Shown: positions 39,950-49,345 of the stretch, in pieces
Layout: every line of letters begins with the position of its first letter
Numbering within the stretch: the stretch's first letter is position 1
From: Amycolatopsis lexingtonensis
Lineage (GTDB): Bacteria; Actinomycetota; Actinomycetes; Mycobacteriales; Pseudonocardiaceae
NCBI RefSeq assembly: GCF_014873755.1
Contig: NZ_JADBEG010000001.1
Span: forward strand, 6,112,501 to 6,176,500
DNA length: 64,000 nucleotides
Direction of reading: 5' to 3'
The notes under the pieces: model-generated
Databases searched by the model: none
Seen by the model: only the letters and a program-made list of their open reading frames with translations
Told to the model about the DNA's origin: nothing
Position numbers and translations under genes: made by a program

Positions 39950-39980
39950 GTCCCTAGCGTGGCAGGTGCTCGGCCGGCTG

Positions 39981-42509
39981 TCAGCGCTTGTACTTGTAGG
40001 GGATCTCGGTGGGTTGACCGGTGGGCCCGAAGTCCTGGGGTTCTTCCTGCTGTTCGGGGTGTTCGTCGAACCAGCCGCGGGGGGTGCCTCGGGGTGGGGT
40101 TTCGGGTTCTTGGCGTGTTGTGGGCTGGGGTAGTGGGGTGTCCTTGCCGGGGAAGATCGGACGCGCGCCGGCGGGCGGGACGGGCGGCAGGGTGCCGGGG
40201 CCGGGGAAGACCGGGCGCGCGGGGGCGGCGTGGCGGGCCGGGAACGGCTGGGGGGTGGACTCCGGGCCGGGGAAGACCGGCTTGGGGCGGGGGGTTTGGG
40301 CCGGGGCCGGTGGTTGAGGCGGGGCTGGGAGCGGCCCTTGCTGGGTGGGTTGCGGCGGGGTTGGTCCGGGGAACGGGCCTTGCTGGCCGGGTTGCGCTGG
40401 GGCTGATCCGGGGAACGGGCCCTGCTGAGTGGGTTGCGCGGGAGTCGATGCAGGGAGCGGCCCCTGCTGGGCGGGTTGCGCCGGAGTCGATGCAGGGAGC
40501 GGGCCTTGCGGTGTGGTCGGGGCGGCTGGGCCCTGTGCGGCCGCGGGGCTGAGCCCCTCGCCCTGCGATGAAACCGGGGCGGAGCCAGGCTGCTCCTGCG
40601 AAGTGGCGTGCGCAGGAGCCGGAACCGCCCCATGCAACGGCCCCTGCGGGGCCGCCAGGTTCGAGTCAGCCCGTCCTTGCGCGCCCGCAGGGCTAAACCT
40701 CTCGTCCTGCGACGAAACCGGGACGGGACCGGGCACTGGCGGGGCAACCGGGCTCGAGTCAGTCGGTCCTTGCGCAGCAGGACCGTGCGATGGAGCCGGG
40801 GCGGGGTCGGAGGGTGTTCCTTGTGCGTGCACCGGACTGTCCGCGGCAACCGGCCCCGGAGACGTTCCAGGCAGCCGGGCGCTCTCAGGAAGCGGCTCCT
40901 GTGCGGCAGCCGGAGTGGACTCGGGAGCCAGCCCCTCTCCGTGCGCGGGAATCTGTTCCTGCGTAGCGGCCGGGCTTTCGAGGTGCGCACCCGGAACCTG
41001 GCCTGGGGTGGATGCTGTGACTGAACCGTCGGGTGCCTGCTCGCTCCCCGGCGACTCCGAATCGGCATCCGAGGTCGGTTCGGCGGCCTGCGCCTGCGCG
41101 GGACCGGACTCGCCAGCGGCCTCAACCTCAGCCGACGACCGTTCGGCGGCGGACTCATCGGCCCGCTCGAGTGCGGCGGGAGGTGCCCCCGGCGACGGGG
41201 GCTCCGGCTCAGCAGGCGGCTGCGGCGCGATTGGCAGCTCCGGCTGCACGCGCGCCACCTCCGGCCGCGGCTGCACAACACCGGCGGGCATGGTCGGCGG
41301 CCCGGCCTGGAAGTCGGGCGGGATCGGGTGGACCGGCTTGTCCACCGCCGCCGCGGGAGAGTCCTCCGCAGCAGGGGCGGGCTGGGGCTCAGCTGGGCGC
41401 GCGGGCGATGCCGCGACCTCGGGACGGGCAGCAACCTCGGGCGACTCCGCCCGAGCCAGCGGCGCAGCCACCTCAGGACGCTCAGTTCGAACCGGCGGCA
41501 CAGCAACCTCAGGACGAACGGCAGCCTCAGACGACTCCGTCCGGACGGGCGGCACGGCGACCTCGGGACGGACAGCAGCCTCACGCGACTCCGCCCGATC
41601 TGGCGGCGCAGCAACCTCAGGACGAGCAGCAGCCTCAGGCCGCTCCACCCGAACCGACCCAGCCTCAGGCGACTCCGCCTGAACCGACCGCGCATCCGCG
41701 GCAGCGTCCGGCCTCTCCGCCGGGACCGCCCGAGCCTCCGCGTCCGCCCAGACCGGCCCACCCTCTGCGTCGCTCCGAACCGGCCGCGCCTCCGCCGCAG
41801 GCGGCCCGGCAGCCGCCGCCCCACCAGCCACCGGCGGTGCCGCATGCCGAGCCGACGACGGCTCCGAGCCGCCCTCCTCCGGACGTCCCCAAGGCACCTG
41901 CTGCTCCGGCGTCCCCGGCACCGAAGGCGCCGGAGGCGGATGGGGCACCGTCCGCCACACCGGCGCCGGCCCGATGTTCATCGGGGCCGGCGCCCCGGGC
42001 GCCGGACGCGCCCCAGGTGGCGGCGGAGCCGGACGAGCCGCCGGCTTCGGAATCGGGTCCAGGGACGACACCAGCACCGTAGTGTTCAGCGGGTCCTCGA
42101 CCTTCCGGCCGCTCCGCTCGCGATAAACCATCTCCCCGTCGGCGTCCATCTCCACCAGGTAGCCCGCCTCCGCGAGCTGCTCCTCGTCGAGGTCCGCCAG
42201 CTTCTCGTACCGCGAAGGCACCACCCGGTAGATCGGCCACGCCAGCCGCGCGTGCTCCGCGTGGAACTGGGCCAGCAGCGCCGCCATCTGGTGCTGCCAC
42301 GGAAGGGACATGCCCTCCGCCAACGACCTCGGCAGCACAACGTAGCCCGCGTCCACGCCGGGGTAGCCCTGGCTCAGCTGGTCGGCGAGGGGCGTGCTGG
42401 ACACGGGGCGCGCCGACTGCCGGGGTGGCTGGGGCGCGCCGAACAGCGACGCCGGGTCCCGAGGCTCGCCGCCGCCGGACTTGCCTCGCTTGCCGAATTT
42501 ACGTCCCAC
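39981..42509 (-). CDS. long Pro/Ala/Glu-rich protein at the end of the type IV secretion-like operon
   Basis: 842 residues from the GTG at 42509, with GAGGA seven bases upstream. Residues 1-130 look folded and conserved: a basic start VGRKFGKRGKSGGG, then LSQGYPGVDAGYVVLPRSLAEGMSLPWQHQMAALLAQFHAEHARLAWPIYRVVPSRYEKLADLDEEQLAEAGYLVEMD. Residues about 130-810 are disordered, over 50% Pro, Ala, Glu and Ser, with internal repeats: an 18-residue unit around EAAVRPEVAVPPVRTES, a 14-residue GPLPASTPAQPAQQ unit, and a PxFPG motif three times. The C-terminus ends PTEIPYKYKR. No membrane segment. It is the last gene of the operon. It may be a cytoplasmic or secreted spacer-type protein, but the role is unknown. 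Confidence 0.8.
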   Translation of the reverse strand: MGRKFGKRGKSGGGEPRDPASLFGAPQPPRQSARPVSSTPLADQLSQGYPGVDAGYVVLPRSLAEGMSLPWQHQMAALLAQFHAEHARLAWPIYRVVPSRYEKLADLDEEQLAEAGYLVEMDADGEMVYRERSGRKVEDPLNTTVLVSSLDPIPKPAARPAPPPPGARPAPGAPAPMNIGPAPVWRTVPHPPPAPSVPGTPEQQVPWGRPEEGGSEPSSARHAAPPVAGGAAAAGPPAAEARPVRSDAEGGPVWADAEARAVPAERPDAAADARSVQAESPEAGSVRVERPEAAARPEVAAPPDRAESREAAVRPEVAVPPVRTESSEAAVRPEVAVPPVRTERPEVAAPLARAESPEVAARPEVAASPARPAEPQPAPAAEDSPAAAVDKPVHPIPPDFQAGPPTMPAGVVQPRPEVARVQPELPIAPQPPAEPEPPSPGAPPAALERADESAAERSSAEVEAAGESGPAQAQAAEPTSDADSESPGSEQAPDGSVTASTPGQVPGAHLESPAATQEQIPAHGEGLAPESTPAAAQEPLPESARLPGTSPGPVAADSPVHAQGTPSDPAPAPSHGPAAQGPTDSSPVAPPVPGPVPVSSQDERFSPAGAQGRADSNLAAPQGPLHGAVPAPAHATSQEQPGSAPVSSQGEGLSPAAAQGPAAPTTPQGPLPASTPAQPAQQGPLPASTPAQPTQQGPFPGSAPAQPGQQGPFPGPTPPQPTQQGPLPAPPQPPAPAQTPRPKPVFPGPESTPQPFPARHAAPARPVFPGPGTLPPVPPAGARPIFPGKDTPLPQPTTRQEPETPPRGTPRGWFDEHPEQQEEPQDFGPTGQPTEIPYKYKR
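40327..40512 (-). repeat. tandem 42-bp repeats inside the Pro-rich gene
   Basis: About four and a half units of a 42-bp repeat encoding GPLPASTPAQPAQQ and variants (GPFPGSAPAQPGQQ, GPFPGPTPPQPTQQ). Adjacent units at the DNA level differ at few positions, so copy number is likely to vary between strains. Confidence 0.7.
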
Positions 42510-42607
42510 GTGCTCATCCTCTGCCAGTACGCGGCCGCCTGCTCGTGGAAAGCGCCGCGACGTCGGGTGAATCGGCCGATTCGTGTCAAGGCCCTCTGCG
42601 ACCCATG

Positions 42608-43609
42608 CTAAACGCCGGGGCGGACCGCCTGCGGAACGACTTCCGCCTCGTCGAACTTGAACGGCCGCGTGTGCACGGGCACGCCGGTCTGCTGGGCTTC
42701 GACGACCTTGCCGTCGCCCAGGTACATCATCACGTGGTGGATGCTGTTCGGGTCCGACGGATCGGTGGCCAGGAAGATCAGGTCGCCCGGCTGTGCCTCG
42801 CGGACCGGCAGCAACGCGCCGGCGTGGTACTGGTCGCGGGACACGCGCGGCAGGATGATCCCGGCCGACTCGTACGCGCGGAGCATCAGCCCCGAACAGT
42901 CGTACGAGTTCGGGCCCGTGGCGCCCCACACGTAGGGCTTACCCTGCTCGCCGAGCGCGAAACTGATCGCCTTCGCCGCGGCCTGGCTCGGCGGCAGCAG
43001 CTGGCCCAGCCCGGTGCCGCAGGCGACGACGTCGACGACCTGGCCGACGTTCTCCACCAGCGTCGCCGCCATCGGCTCCCACTTGTGGTAGCGGTCCGGG
43101 AAGCCCGACCGCTCGACCGCCTGCGCCGCGTCGCCCGGGCGCTTGTTCTCCCAGTCCGGCACCGCGAGCAGGACGTCGTAGAACTTGTTGACCTGGTACG
43201 TCGGGTCGGTGACCTGCGCGACCGTGCCCCAGCCCATCGACGGGCGCATCTGGAAGATGCCGAGCGAGTCGCGGTCGCCGTAGGTGAGGTTGTGCAGCCC
43301 GGACTCGGTCATCCCGGCCTGGATCGCGACCTGCCACGCGCGCGGCGCCAGCGAGCGCTGCTTGCCGATCGAGATGATGACCGCGACGAGCCCGCGCTGC
43401 TCGTCGTCGAGCTTGGACGCGTCGACCGTGCCGCGCTCGCCCTGGCCGGGCTGGGTCGGCCCGACCGAGGCGTCGCAGCTCATCAGCGACATGCCCCCCG
43501 CCTGGGCCTGCTGGTTGTCGATGACGACCTTCGCGGCGACCGCGGTCACGGCCAGTGCGCCGATCGCGACGAACACGATCAGCCCCAGCCACAACCCCAG
43601 GCGCCGCAC
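42608..43609 (-). CDS. membrane-anchored lysozyme-like/NlpC-P60 cell-wall hydrolase (VirB1-like role)
   Basis: 333 residues. One N-terminal membrane helix (LGLWLGLIVFVAIGALAVTAVAAKV) is followed by two catalytic domains. Residues about 65-190 resemble a lytic transglycosylase or lysozyme fold, with GMTESGLHN (Glu near 102) and DRDSLGIFQMRPSMGWGT. Residues about 210-330 are NlpC/P60: YDCSGLMLRAYESAG (Cys 238) and SIHHVMMYLGDG (His 291/292). It would open peptidoglycan to let the secretion machine cross the wall. It lies in the leftward operon, two bases after the VirB8-like gene. Confidence 0.88.
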   Translation of the reverse strand: MRRLGLWLGLIVFVAIGALAVTAVAAKVVIDNQQAQAGGMSLMSCDASVGPTQPGQGERGTVDASKLDDEQRGLVAVIISIGKQRSLAPRAWQVAIQAGMTESGLHNLTYGDRDSLGIFQMRPSMGWGTVAQVTDPTYQVNKFYDVLLAVPDWENKRPGDAAQAVERSGFPDRYHKWEPMAATLVENVGQVVDVVACGTGLGQLLPPSQAAAKAISFALGEQGKPYVWGATGPNSYDCSGLMLRAYESAGIILPRVSRDQYHAGALLPVREAQPGDLIFLATDPSDPNSIHHVMMYLGDGKVVEAQQTGVPVHTRPFKFDEAEVVPQAVRPGV

Positions 43610-43611
43610 GT

Positions 43612-44211
43612 TCAGCTCGCCTGGTCGTAGTCGGCGACGCGCCAGCCGGCGTTGGTGCTGATGACCGTGATCGCGAGCTTGGGCCCGTCGGTCGGGATGG
43701 TCAGCTGCACGGAGTTCGGGTAGGACGTGCCGACGACCGGGTCACCGGTCACCTTCGTCGCCGGGATATTCGCCGGGTCCACCGTGCCCATCACCGGCAG
43801 GTACTCCTCGGTGGTGAACGGCTTCAGCTGCGCGAGCCACTGGTCGGACGTCATGCCCGCCGGGTGGTTCACCCAGGCCGCGGCCCACTCCTTGGCGACG
43901 CGGATGGCGTCGGCGTTCGGCGGGGCCGGGGTCGGGGTGGCCAGCGGCGTGGAGAGCCGTGTCGGCAGGTTCGACGTCGGCACCGGCGCGGCGGCGCCCG
44001 GCGCGGTCTTGGTGACCGACGTCGTGGTCCCGGTCGTGGGCGACGCCTTGGCCTGCGGCTTGCCGACGACCTTGGGCAGCACGATGCCGAGCGCGGTGAC
44101 GAGGATCGCGAGGAACACGAGCGCGCCGAGGAGGTGGCGCGGCGAGCGCAGCGGCCAGCCCCACAGGCGCCGGTAGACCGCGGCGCGGCCGCGGTTGGTG
44201 CGGATCGGCAT
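43612..44211 (-). CDS. VirB8/TcpC-like membrane protein
   Basis: 199 residues. The N-terminus is basic and leads into one membrane helix (HLLGALVFLAILVTALGIVLPKV); a Thr/Pro-rich linker (residues about 55-95) follows. The remaining domain DAIRVAKEWAAAWVNHPAGMTSDQWLAQLKPFTTEEYLPVMGTVDPANIPATKVTGDPVVG...VQLTIPTDGPKLAITVISTNAGWRVADYDQ has the helix-then-sheet layout of NTF2-like VirB8/TcpC assembly proteins. It sits between the VirB6-like and NlpC/P60 genes, overlapping neither but spaced by three bases or fewer. The assignment is by topology and position. Confidence 0.75.
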   Translation of the reverse strand: MPIRTNRGRAAVYRRLWGWPLRSPRHLLGALVFLAILVTALGIVLPKVVGKPQAKASPTTGTTTSVTKTAPGAAAPVPTSNLPTRLSTPLATPTPAPPNADAIRVAKEWAAAWVNHPAGMTSDQWLAQLKPFTTEEYLPVMGTVDPANIPATKVTGDPVVGTSYPNSVQLTIPTDGPKLAITVISTNAGWRVADYDQAS

Positions 44212-44214
44212 CGG

Positions 44215-46296
44215 TCACCGCCCCATGACTTGGTCGGTGTCCCGCGGTTCTTCGCGGACCTCGATGCCCCGCGAAGGCCGGTACAGCACGAAGACGGGCT
44301 TGCCGGCGACGACTTCCGGGTCGACGCGACGCGGCTGGGCGCGCACCCCCGGCGCCCGGGGCGCGTCCTGCGCCGGGTAGTCGCTGAACCCGGACTCGGG
44401 TGCGCGCAGGTCGGACGGCACGACGACGGGCTCGGGCTCGTCGTTCCACCGCCGGTCGGCCACCGGCGAGGTGTCGACGCGCCGGCTCTCCTCCCTGGTG
44501 GTCGGCCGCCCGTTGGCGCCGACGACGACGTAGTCGCCCGGGTCGCCGTTGGCGGGGTTGTACTGGCCGAACACCGGCGAGCCGGGACGGCCGCCCGCGG
44601 GCAGCGCGCCCGCGGATCCGCCGCCTCCGACAGCACCCGGCCAGGCCCCCGACCAGGCCGCGGCCGGGCGGGCCGCGCCCGAAGCGTTGTCGAGCCGCTG
44701 GGCGTTGGCGAAGATCGTGGCCTCCGGCCGGAACCGCCCACCCCCGGCGGTCGCCCCGAGCGGCCCGCGCTGCTCACCGTCGACGACGTCGTCGGTGTCG
44801 CGCACGTTCTGCCAGAACTCGTCCTGCGGCGTCGGGCCGTTGCGGTTGCGCTTGAAGCGGGAGAAGATCCCGCCCCCGGGCGACGGCACGGCGGCGCCGA
44901 CCATGCTGACCGACATCTCGACCATCTGCCACAGCCGCCGCACCGGCCGCCCGACCATGAACAGCAGCACGGTGATCAGCCCGGCGAGCACCATCTGCGT
45001 GAGCATGTTCAGCGAGTTGCCGGCGTCGAAGATGGCCTGCAGCAGCAGGGCGTGCACGCCGGCGAGGACCGACAGCACGACGAGGTTGAACGCGACCCCG
45101 CCGGCGACCTTGAGCACGCGGCGCAGGATCTCCGGGTGCAGCAGGGCGATGAGCCCGATCAGCGGCGCGGTGAGCGCGAAGAGGCGGATCAGGACCTGGG
45201 CGAGCAGGACGCTTGCCTTGGCCAGGAGCTGGAAGAGGGAGTAGACGAGGGCCTGGCCGAGGGAGAGGAAGCCCGCGCCGGTGCGACCGCCGGCTTCGCC
45301 GGTGAAGTAGCCGGTCGCGGGGCCGAGCTTGGTGGAGATGTCCTTGTAGGCGTTCTTCTTGCCGTCGATGACGGCCTGGTTGCCGTCGTCCCCGTTCACG
45401 AGCTGGTTGCGCGTGAACGCCTGGGCGTCGAGCAGCGGCTTGCCGTACTGCTCGGCCTGCGGCGCCGTCGGCGTGCCGAACTCCCCGCGCAGCCAGTTGT
45501 TGTAGACGATCTGCGTGTGGAGCTGGGTCGGCAGGATGTCGCGGATGATCCGGTCACCGCTGTCGTCGACGAACCCGGCCTGGATGTTCGTGGTGGTCTG
45601 GACGATCGCTTTGTCGATCGGGTCGAAGTACCGCAGCATCGCGAGTGACGACGCGGCCAGCCACACCCCGGCCAGCGCGTAGAGCGCCCGTTTGCTGACC
45701 GCGGCCAGGTCACCCCGCCAGATGTTGCGGAAGAGCATGATCGACAGGATCAGCGCCACCAGGCCGAACAGCTGGGCGTAGATGTTGTTGTAGACCTTTT
45801 CGGCACCCGATTTCACGGCGTTGTAGATCGGGTTCAGCAGTCCGCCCTCGAGCACCGTGTAGTGCAGCGAGTTGGTCGCACCCACGATGTTCTTGCCCAG
45901 GTTGAACAGCTGGTTGCCACCCCAGGTGTCCAAAGTGGACCCGGGCGGGGTGAGGTTCAGCGCCGTGCAGTTGGTCTCGAAGGTGTTCCAGACCATGCCG
46001 GCGTAGCTGTAGTCGATGTAGGCGCTGTTCGGTTCGCCGTGGCCCTCGGGCGGGTCGATCGCGCCGACCATGCCGGCACCGGGGCGTTCCGGGTTCGGCG
46101 CCTCGCCGCAGGCCGCGGCGCTGGCCGCGGGGGCCGTGGCGATCGCTTGCAGGCCCAGGACCAGCATGACGGCGAACATCGTGGCCTTGCGGCTCGGCAC
46201 GCGCCGGGCCGGCCCACCGGCCTTGATACGGCGCTTCAGCGCCCGCCACCCGGCGGCCAGCGCCAGCAGCACCGCCAACGTCAGCAGCGTGTTCAT
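44215..46296 (-). CDS. VirB6/TrbL-like polytopic membrane protein
   Basis: 693 residues from the ATG at 46296. A first membrane segment with basic flank (LLTLAVLLALAAGWRALKRRIKAGG, then KATMFAVMLVLGLQAIATA) precedes a periplasmic domain with two Cys. Membrane helices then occur near 180-230, 330-460 (YSLFQLLAKASVLLAQVLIRLFALTAPLIGLIALL, VAFNLVVLSVLAGVHALLL, MVLAGLITVLLFMVGRPVRRLW). The cytoplasmic tail of about 200 residues is Pro/Gly-rich and ends EEPRDTDQVMGR. The arrangement of five or more helices and a long tail matches TrbL/VirB6 proteins, which form the inner-membrane channel of type IV systems. It follows VirB4 with an 88-base gap that contains a GC-rich hairpin at 46327-46349. Confidence 0.82.
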   Translation of the reverse strand: MNTLLTLAVLLALAAGWRALKRRIKAGGPARRVPSRKATMFAVMLVLGLQAIATAPAASAAACGEAPNPERPGAGMVGAIDPPEGHGEPNSAYIDYSYAGMVWNTFETNCTALNLTPPGSTLDTWGGNQLFNLGKNIVGATNSLHYTVLEGGLLNPIYNAVKSGAEKVYNNIYAQLFGLVALILSIMLFRNIWRGDLAAVSKRALYALAGVWLAASSLAMLRYFDPIDKAIVQTTTNIQAGFVDDSGDRIIRDILPTQLHTQIVYNNWLRGEFGTPTAPQAEQYGKPLLDAQAFTRNQLVNGDDGNQAVIDGKKNAYKDISTKLGPATGYFTGEAGGRTGAGFLSLGQALVYSLFQLLAKASVLLAQVLIRLFALTAPLIGLIALLHPEILRRVLKVAGGVAFNLVVLSVLAGVHALLLQAIFDAGNSLNMLTQMVLAGLITVLLFMVGRPVRRLWQMVEMSVSMVGAAVPSPGGGIFSRFKRNRNGPTPQDEFWQNVRDTDDVVDGEQRGPLGATAGGGRFRPEATIFANAQRLDNASGAARPAAAWSGAWPGAVGGGGSAGALPAGGRPGSPVFGQYNPANGDPGDYVVVGANGRPTTREESRRVDTSPVADRRWNDEPEPVVVPSDLRAPESGFSDYPAQDAPRAPGVRAQPRRVDPEVVAGKPVFVLYRPSRGIEVREEPRDTDQVMGR

Positions 46297-46384
46297 GCCG
46301 CACGCTCCGCGGTCGCCCGCGTGGCCGCGGGCCTTCGGCCGGGGCCCGCGCTTCGCTCGCGCACGCCTCGTTCCCGGGCCGCGT

Positions 46385-49342
46385 TCATGCGGCGTCCCGG
46401 CCGGTGCCGCCCTTTCCACCCGTGCGGGCGTGTTGCTGCTGCCCGTTGGACGGCTGCACCCCGCCCTCCACTTCCCCGGTCTCGGACGCCAACGGATCCG
46501 GCGCGCCCAGGAGGTTCTCGTCGGCGAGGCCGACCTCCAGTTCCGCCGCCAGCTCGAAGTCCTGCTCCAGCTCGATGTCGTCCTCCGGCGGGACCGCCAC
46601 GTACGGCTTCTTCTCCTCCGCGGGCAGGGCCAGCTCGTTGCCCGGCCGTCGCGAGGGGGCCGCGTCCTTCGAGCCCGGCGTCGTGTCCATGACCGCGCGC
46701 AGGTGGTCCAGGTGCGGGCCGGAGAAGTCGACGCGGATGCGCTCCACGCCGCCCGCGCCGTCGCCGAAGATGAACTGGCGGGGCTCGACGTCGCGCTCCA
46801 AGCCGCTTCGCTGGGCGCCGGGACGACGGCCCAGAGCAGCGACGACCTGCTCGTACCCGACACCCACCGGGACCTTCAAGAGCCGAAGAGCGTCCGCCTG
46901 GGCGTCGTCGTCGTCGAGACGGCCCACGAACACCGAGTCCAGCAGGGCCACGAAGCCCTGGATCTTCAGGAAGTCAGCCGGGATCTGCGAGGACAGCAGG
47001 ACCCGGACGTTCCACTTCCGCGAGTCACGCGCGAAGCGGTTCATCAGCACGCGCCCGGTCGGGACCTCGGAGAGGAAGAACGCCTCGTCGATCCAGACGC
47101 CCTTGCGCATCTCCTTCGGCTTCTCGTACACCGACCGCTGGGTCAGCCACGCCGCCAGGTTCAGCATCTCGACGCCGAGGGACTCCGCGTCCGTCCAATA
47201 CTCGCGCGGGACGCCGTCCTTCGGGAGGGTCAGCCCGGCCATCGTCAGGACCGTCAGGCGGTCGTCACGCGTCTCCGAATACGGGTCCGCGTCCGTCTCC
47301 GGGATGAGCAGCGCCATCCGCTCGCGCATCTCGTCGAGGAAGTCCGCGACGACGCCCGCGTGCTCGTGGTGTTCCGAAGAATCCCGGCGGAGCGCATCGA
47401 TCACCTGGCCCGGGTCGGCGTCGAACCGGCCGCCGACGGCTCGCACCGCGCGCAGCAGCACGATCCGGGTCTGGGCCATCCGCGAGACCTCGTACGGCAG
47501 GACACCCGTCAGGACGTCCAGCACGAGACGTCGCCGCGTCGCGCCCGCCAGGGCCTTCTCCCGGCGCCAGGACCGCTCGGGGTCGTCCTCGTCCATGAAG
47601 TGCTCGATCAGCGGCTCGGCGACCACCCGGTACGGGTTCAGGATCCCCGGCTGGGCGTTGAGCAGGTTGATCGGGCGCGCGTACGGCCGCAGCTCCGGAA
47701 GGTCGCACAGCCGCGACAGCGGGCCGGACGGGTCGAGGATCGTCCAGTTCGCCCCGGCCCGCAGCGTCTTGTAGACGATGCCGCCGCCGAGGAACGACTT
47801 GCCGCCACCCAGGCCCGCCACCATGGCCGTCAGGCCGGAGCCGTCGCGGATCTCCTGGGCCATCCACGGGTCCCAGGCCACCGGGCGGCGGGTCGCCGTG
47901 CACGTTTCGCCGAGCAGGATGCCGCGGCGGTCGCCGACCTCCGCGGTCGCCGTCGGGACCGCCGACGCGCTCCAGACGACCGAGCCGCGGCGCATGTACG
48001 CCGCCGAGGCCAGCGGCTCGCCCGGGATGAATTCTCTGGCCAGCGCGTACTGGGCTTCGGGGTGCTCGATGGCGATCTTCGGCTTGTACAGGTCGAGCAG
48101 CTGCTGGGCCAGGCGCAGCGCGTCGCGCTCGGTCGGGCCGGACACCGCCAGCCGCCACCAGGAGCGCACGCGGGTGGCGAGCGCGGTGAAGCCCGACGTC
48201 ATCTCGTCGTCGATCTCCAGCACGCGCCCGGCCTGCCGGGACAGCGACTGCGGCGGTTCCAGCTCGTGCTCGTCGGTGTAGTGCTTGACCTGCGAGCGGA
48301 CCTTGTTCATCTGGCGCTGCAGCTCGCCGGCGACCTCTTCGGGTCGCCGGACGTAGATGCGCGCGGACACTTCGACGGCAGCGGGCAGGCGGTCGGCGTG
48401 CTGGATCCACGGGTCGTCGACCTCGGGGATCTGCAGGCCGTGCATCTGCCCGACGGTCAGCACCGCCAGGTGCCGCGAGACGCCGGCGTTGGAGCCGGTG
48501 CGGCCGCGGACGGTCACCGTCGGCGCGTACGGCTCGGCGTAGAAGTCGGCGGCGTCGGTGAAGCTGGCCAGGTCCTCCGGCTCCCAGGCCGCGCCCGGCA
48601 CGGCGGGCATGTTCCGCGGCGCGGGCAGGCCCAAGGAGCACGAGCGGTGCATCAGCCAGGACATCTCCTCGGCGTGCACCGGACGGCCTTCCAGCCCGGC
48701 GCTGCCGATGACCTGGTCGAGGTGCTCGACCTCGGAGTCCAGCGCGGTCAGCTCGGCGTCGACGGCCTCGGGCAGGATCTTGCGCAGCACCGGCGCGGCC
48801 CGCTCGACCGCGCGGTCGACCATCCGCCGGGTCTGCACCTGGACCCCGATGTAGACCTCTTTTTCGGCCATCGAGCGGCCCATGAGCTGCTGCTGCTCGC
48901 CAATCAGGTAGTCGTCGAACGACAGCGCGCCCGGGACGTCCTGGGGACGGCCGTGCGCGTTGTAGACGTGCGCCTCGGCCCACATCCGGATCGGGTACGG
49001 GCGGTTCGTCACGCGCAGGTGCAGCCAGCGGCCCTGCAGCTCGGCGTACTGGCCGGCGATGGCCGCGATCAGGTCGCGCCGCTGCGAGTCCGAGCGGAAC
49101 GACCAGCGCTGCGGCGCGAGCCGGTACCAGGCGTAGACCTCGAACCCGGTGCGGACCAGGTGCCCGTCGATGCTTCGCACCGCGATCGACGGGGTATACG
49201 CGGGAATCGCCTGCTCCCCGGTCAGGCGCCGGGCCTTGCCGCCCGAACCGTTCCGCGACGCGCGGACCTGCTCGGGCGGTTGCCACGCGCCCGAGTGTGC
49301 GTCCCGACCCCGTTTTCCTCGGCTATCGCCGCGACCGAACAA
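46385..49342 (-). CDS. VirB4/TraC-family secretion ATPase
   Basis: 985 residues. The N-terminal half (about 1-500) has the VirB4 structural domain (PRQWSFRSDSQRRDLIAA..., RIYVRRPEEVAGELQRQMNKVRSQVKHY). The motor has Walker A AGLGGGKSFLGG (about 513), then LDPSGPLSRLCDLPELRPYARPINLLN, Walker B KGVWIDEAFFLSE (about 755) and the sensor SSQIPADFLKIQGF with VFVGRLDDDDAQADALRLL. The acidic C-terminus (about 900-985) is low complexity. Such ATPases energise pilus-type or transfer machinery. It lies between the PrgI-like and VirB6-like genes and starts three bases after the former, so the operon is continuous. Confidence 0.9.
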   Translation of the reverse strand: MFGRGDSRGKRGRDAHSGAWQPPEQVRASRNGSGGKARRLTGEQAIPAYTPSIAVRSIDGHLVRTGFEVYAWYRLAPQRWSFRSDSQRRDLIAAIAGQYAELQGRWLHLRVTNRPYPIRMWAEAHVYNAHGRPQDVPGALSFDDYLIGEQQQLMGRSMAEKEVYIGVQVQTRRMVDRAVERAAPVLRKILPEAVDAELTALDSEVEHLDQVIGSAGLEGRPVHAEEMSWLMHRSCSLGLPAPRNMPAVPGAAWEPEDLASFTDAADFYAEPYAPTVTVRGRTGSNAGVSRHLAVLTVGQMHGLQIPEVDDPWIQHADRLPAAVEVSARIYVRRPEEVAGELQRQMNKVRSQVKHYTDEHELEPPQSLSRQAGRVLEIDDEMTSGFTALATRVRSWWRLAVSGPTERDALRLAQQLLDLYKPKIAIEHPEAQYALAREFIPGEPLASAAYMRRGSVVWSASAVPTATAEVGDRRGILLGETCTATRRPVAWDPWMAQEIRDGSGLTAMVAGLGGGKSFLGGGIVYKTLRAGANWTILDPSGPLSRLCDLPELRPYARPINLLNAQPGILNPYRVVAEPLIEHFMDEDDPERSWRREKALAGATRRRLVLDVLTGVLPYEVSRMAQTRIVLLRAVRAVGGRFDADPGQVIDALRRDSSEHHEHAGVVADFLDEMRERMALLIPETDADPYSETRDDRLTVLTMAGLTLPKDGVPREYWTDAESLGVEMLNLAAWLTQRSVYEKPKEMRKGVWIDEAFFLSEVPTGRVLMNRFARDSRKWNVRVLLSSQIPADFLKIQGFVALLDSVFVGRLDDDDAQADALRLLKVPVGVGYEQVVAALGRRPGAQRSGLERDVEPRQFIFGDGAGGVERIRVDFSGPHLDHLRAVMDTTPGSKDAAPSRRPGNELALPAEEKKPYVAVPPEDDIELEQDFELAAELEVGLADENLLGAPDPLASETGEVEGGVQPSNGQQQHARTGGKGGTGRDAA

Positions 49343-49345
49343 CGA

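Noticed and set aside
46327..46349. GC-rich hairpin between the virB4- and virB6-like genes
   Set aside because: The 6-bp outer stem and short inner stem are within chance expectation at this GC content; noted only in the gene entry.
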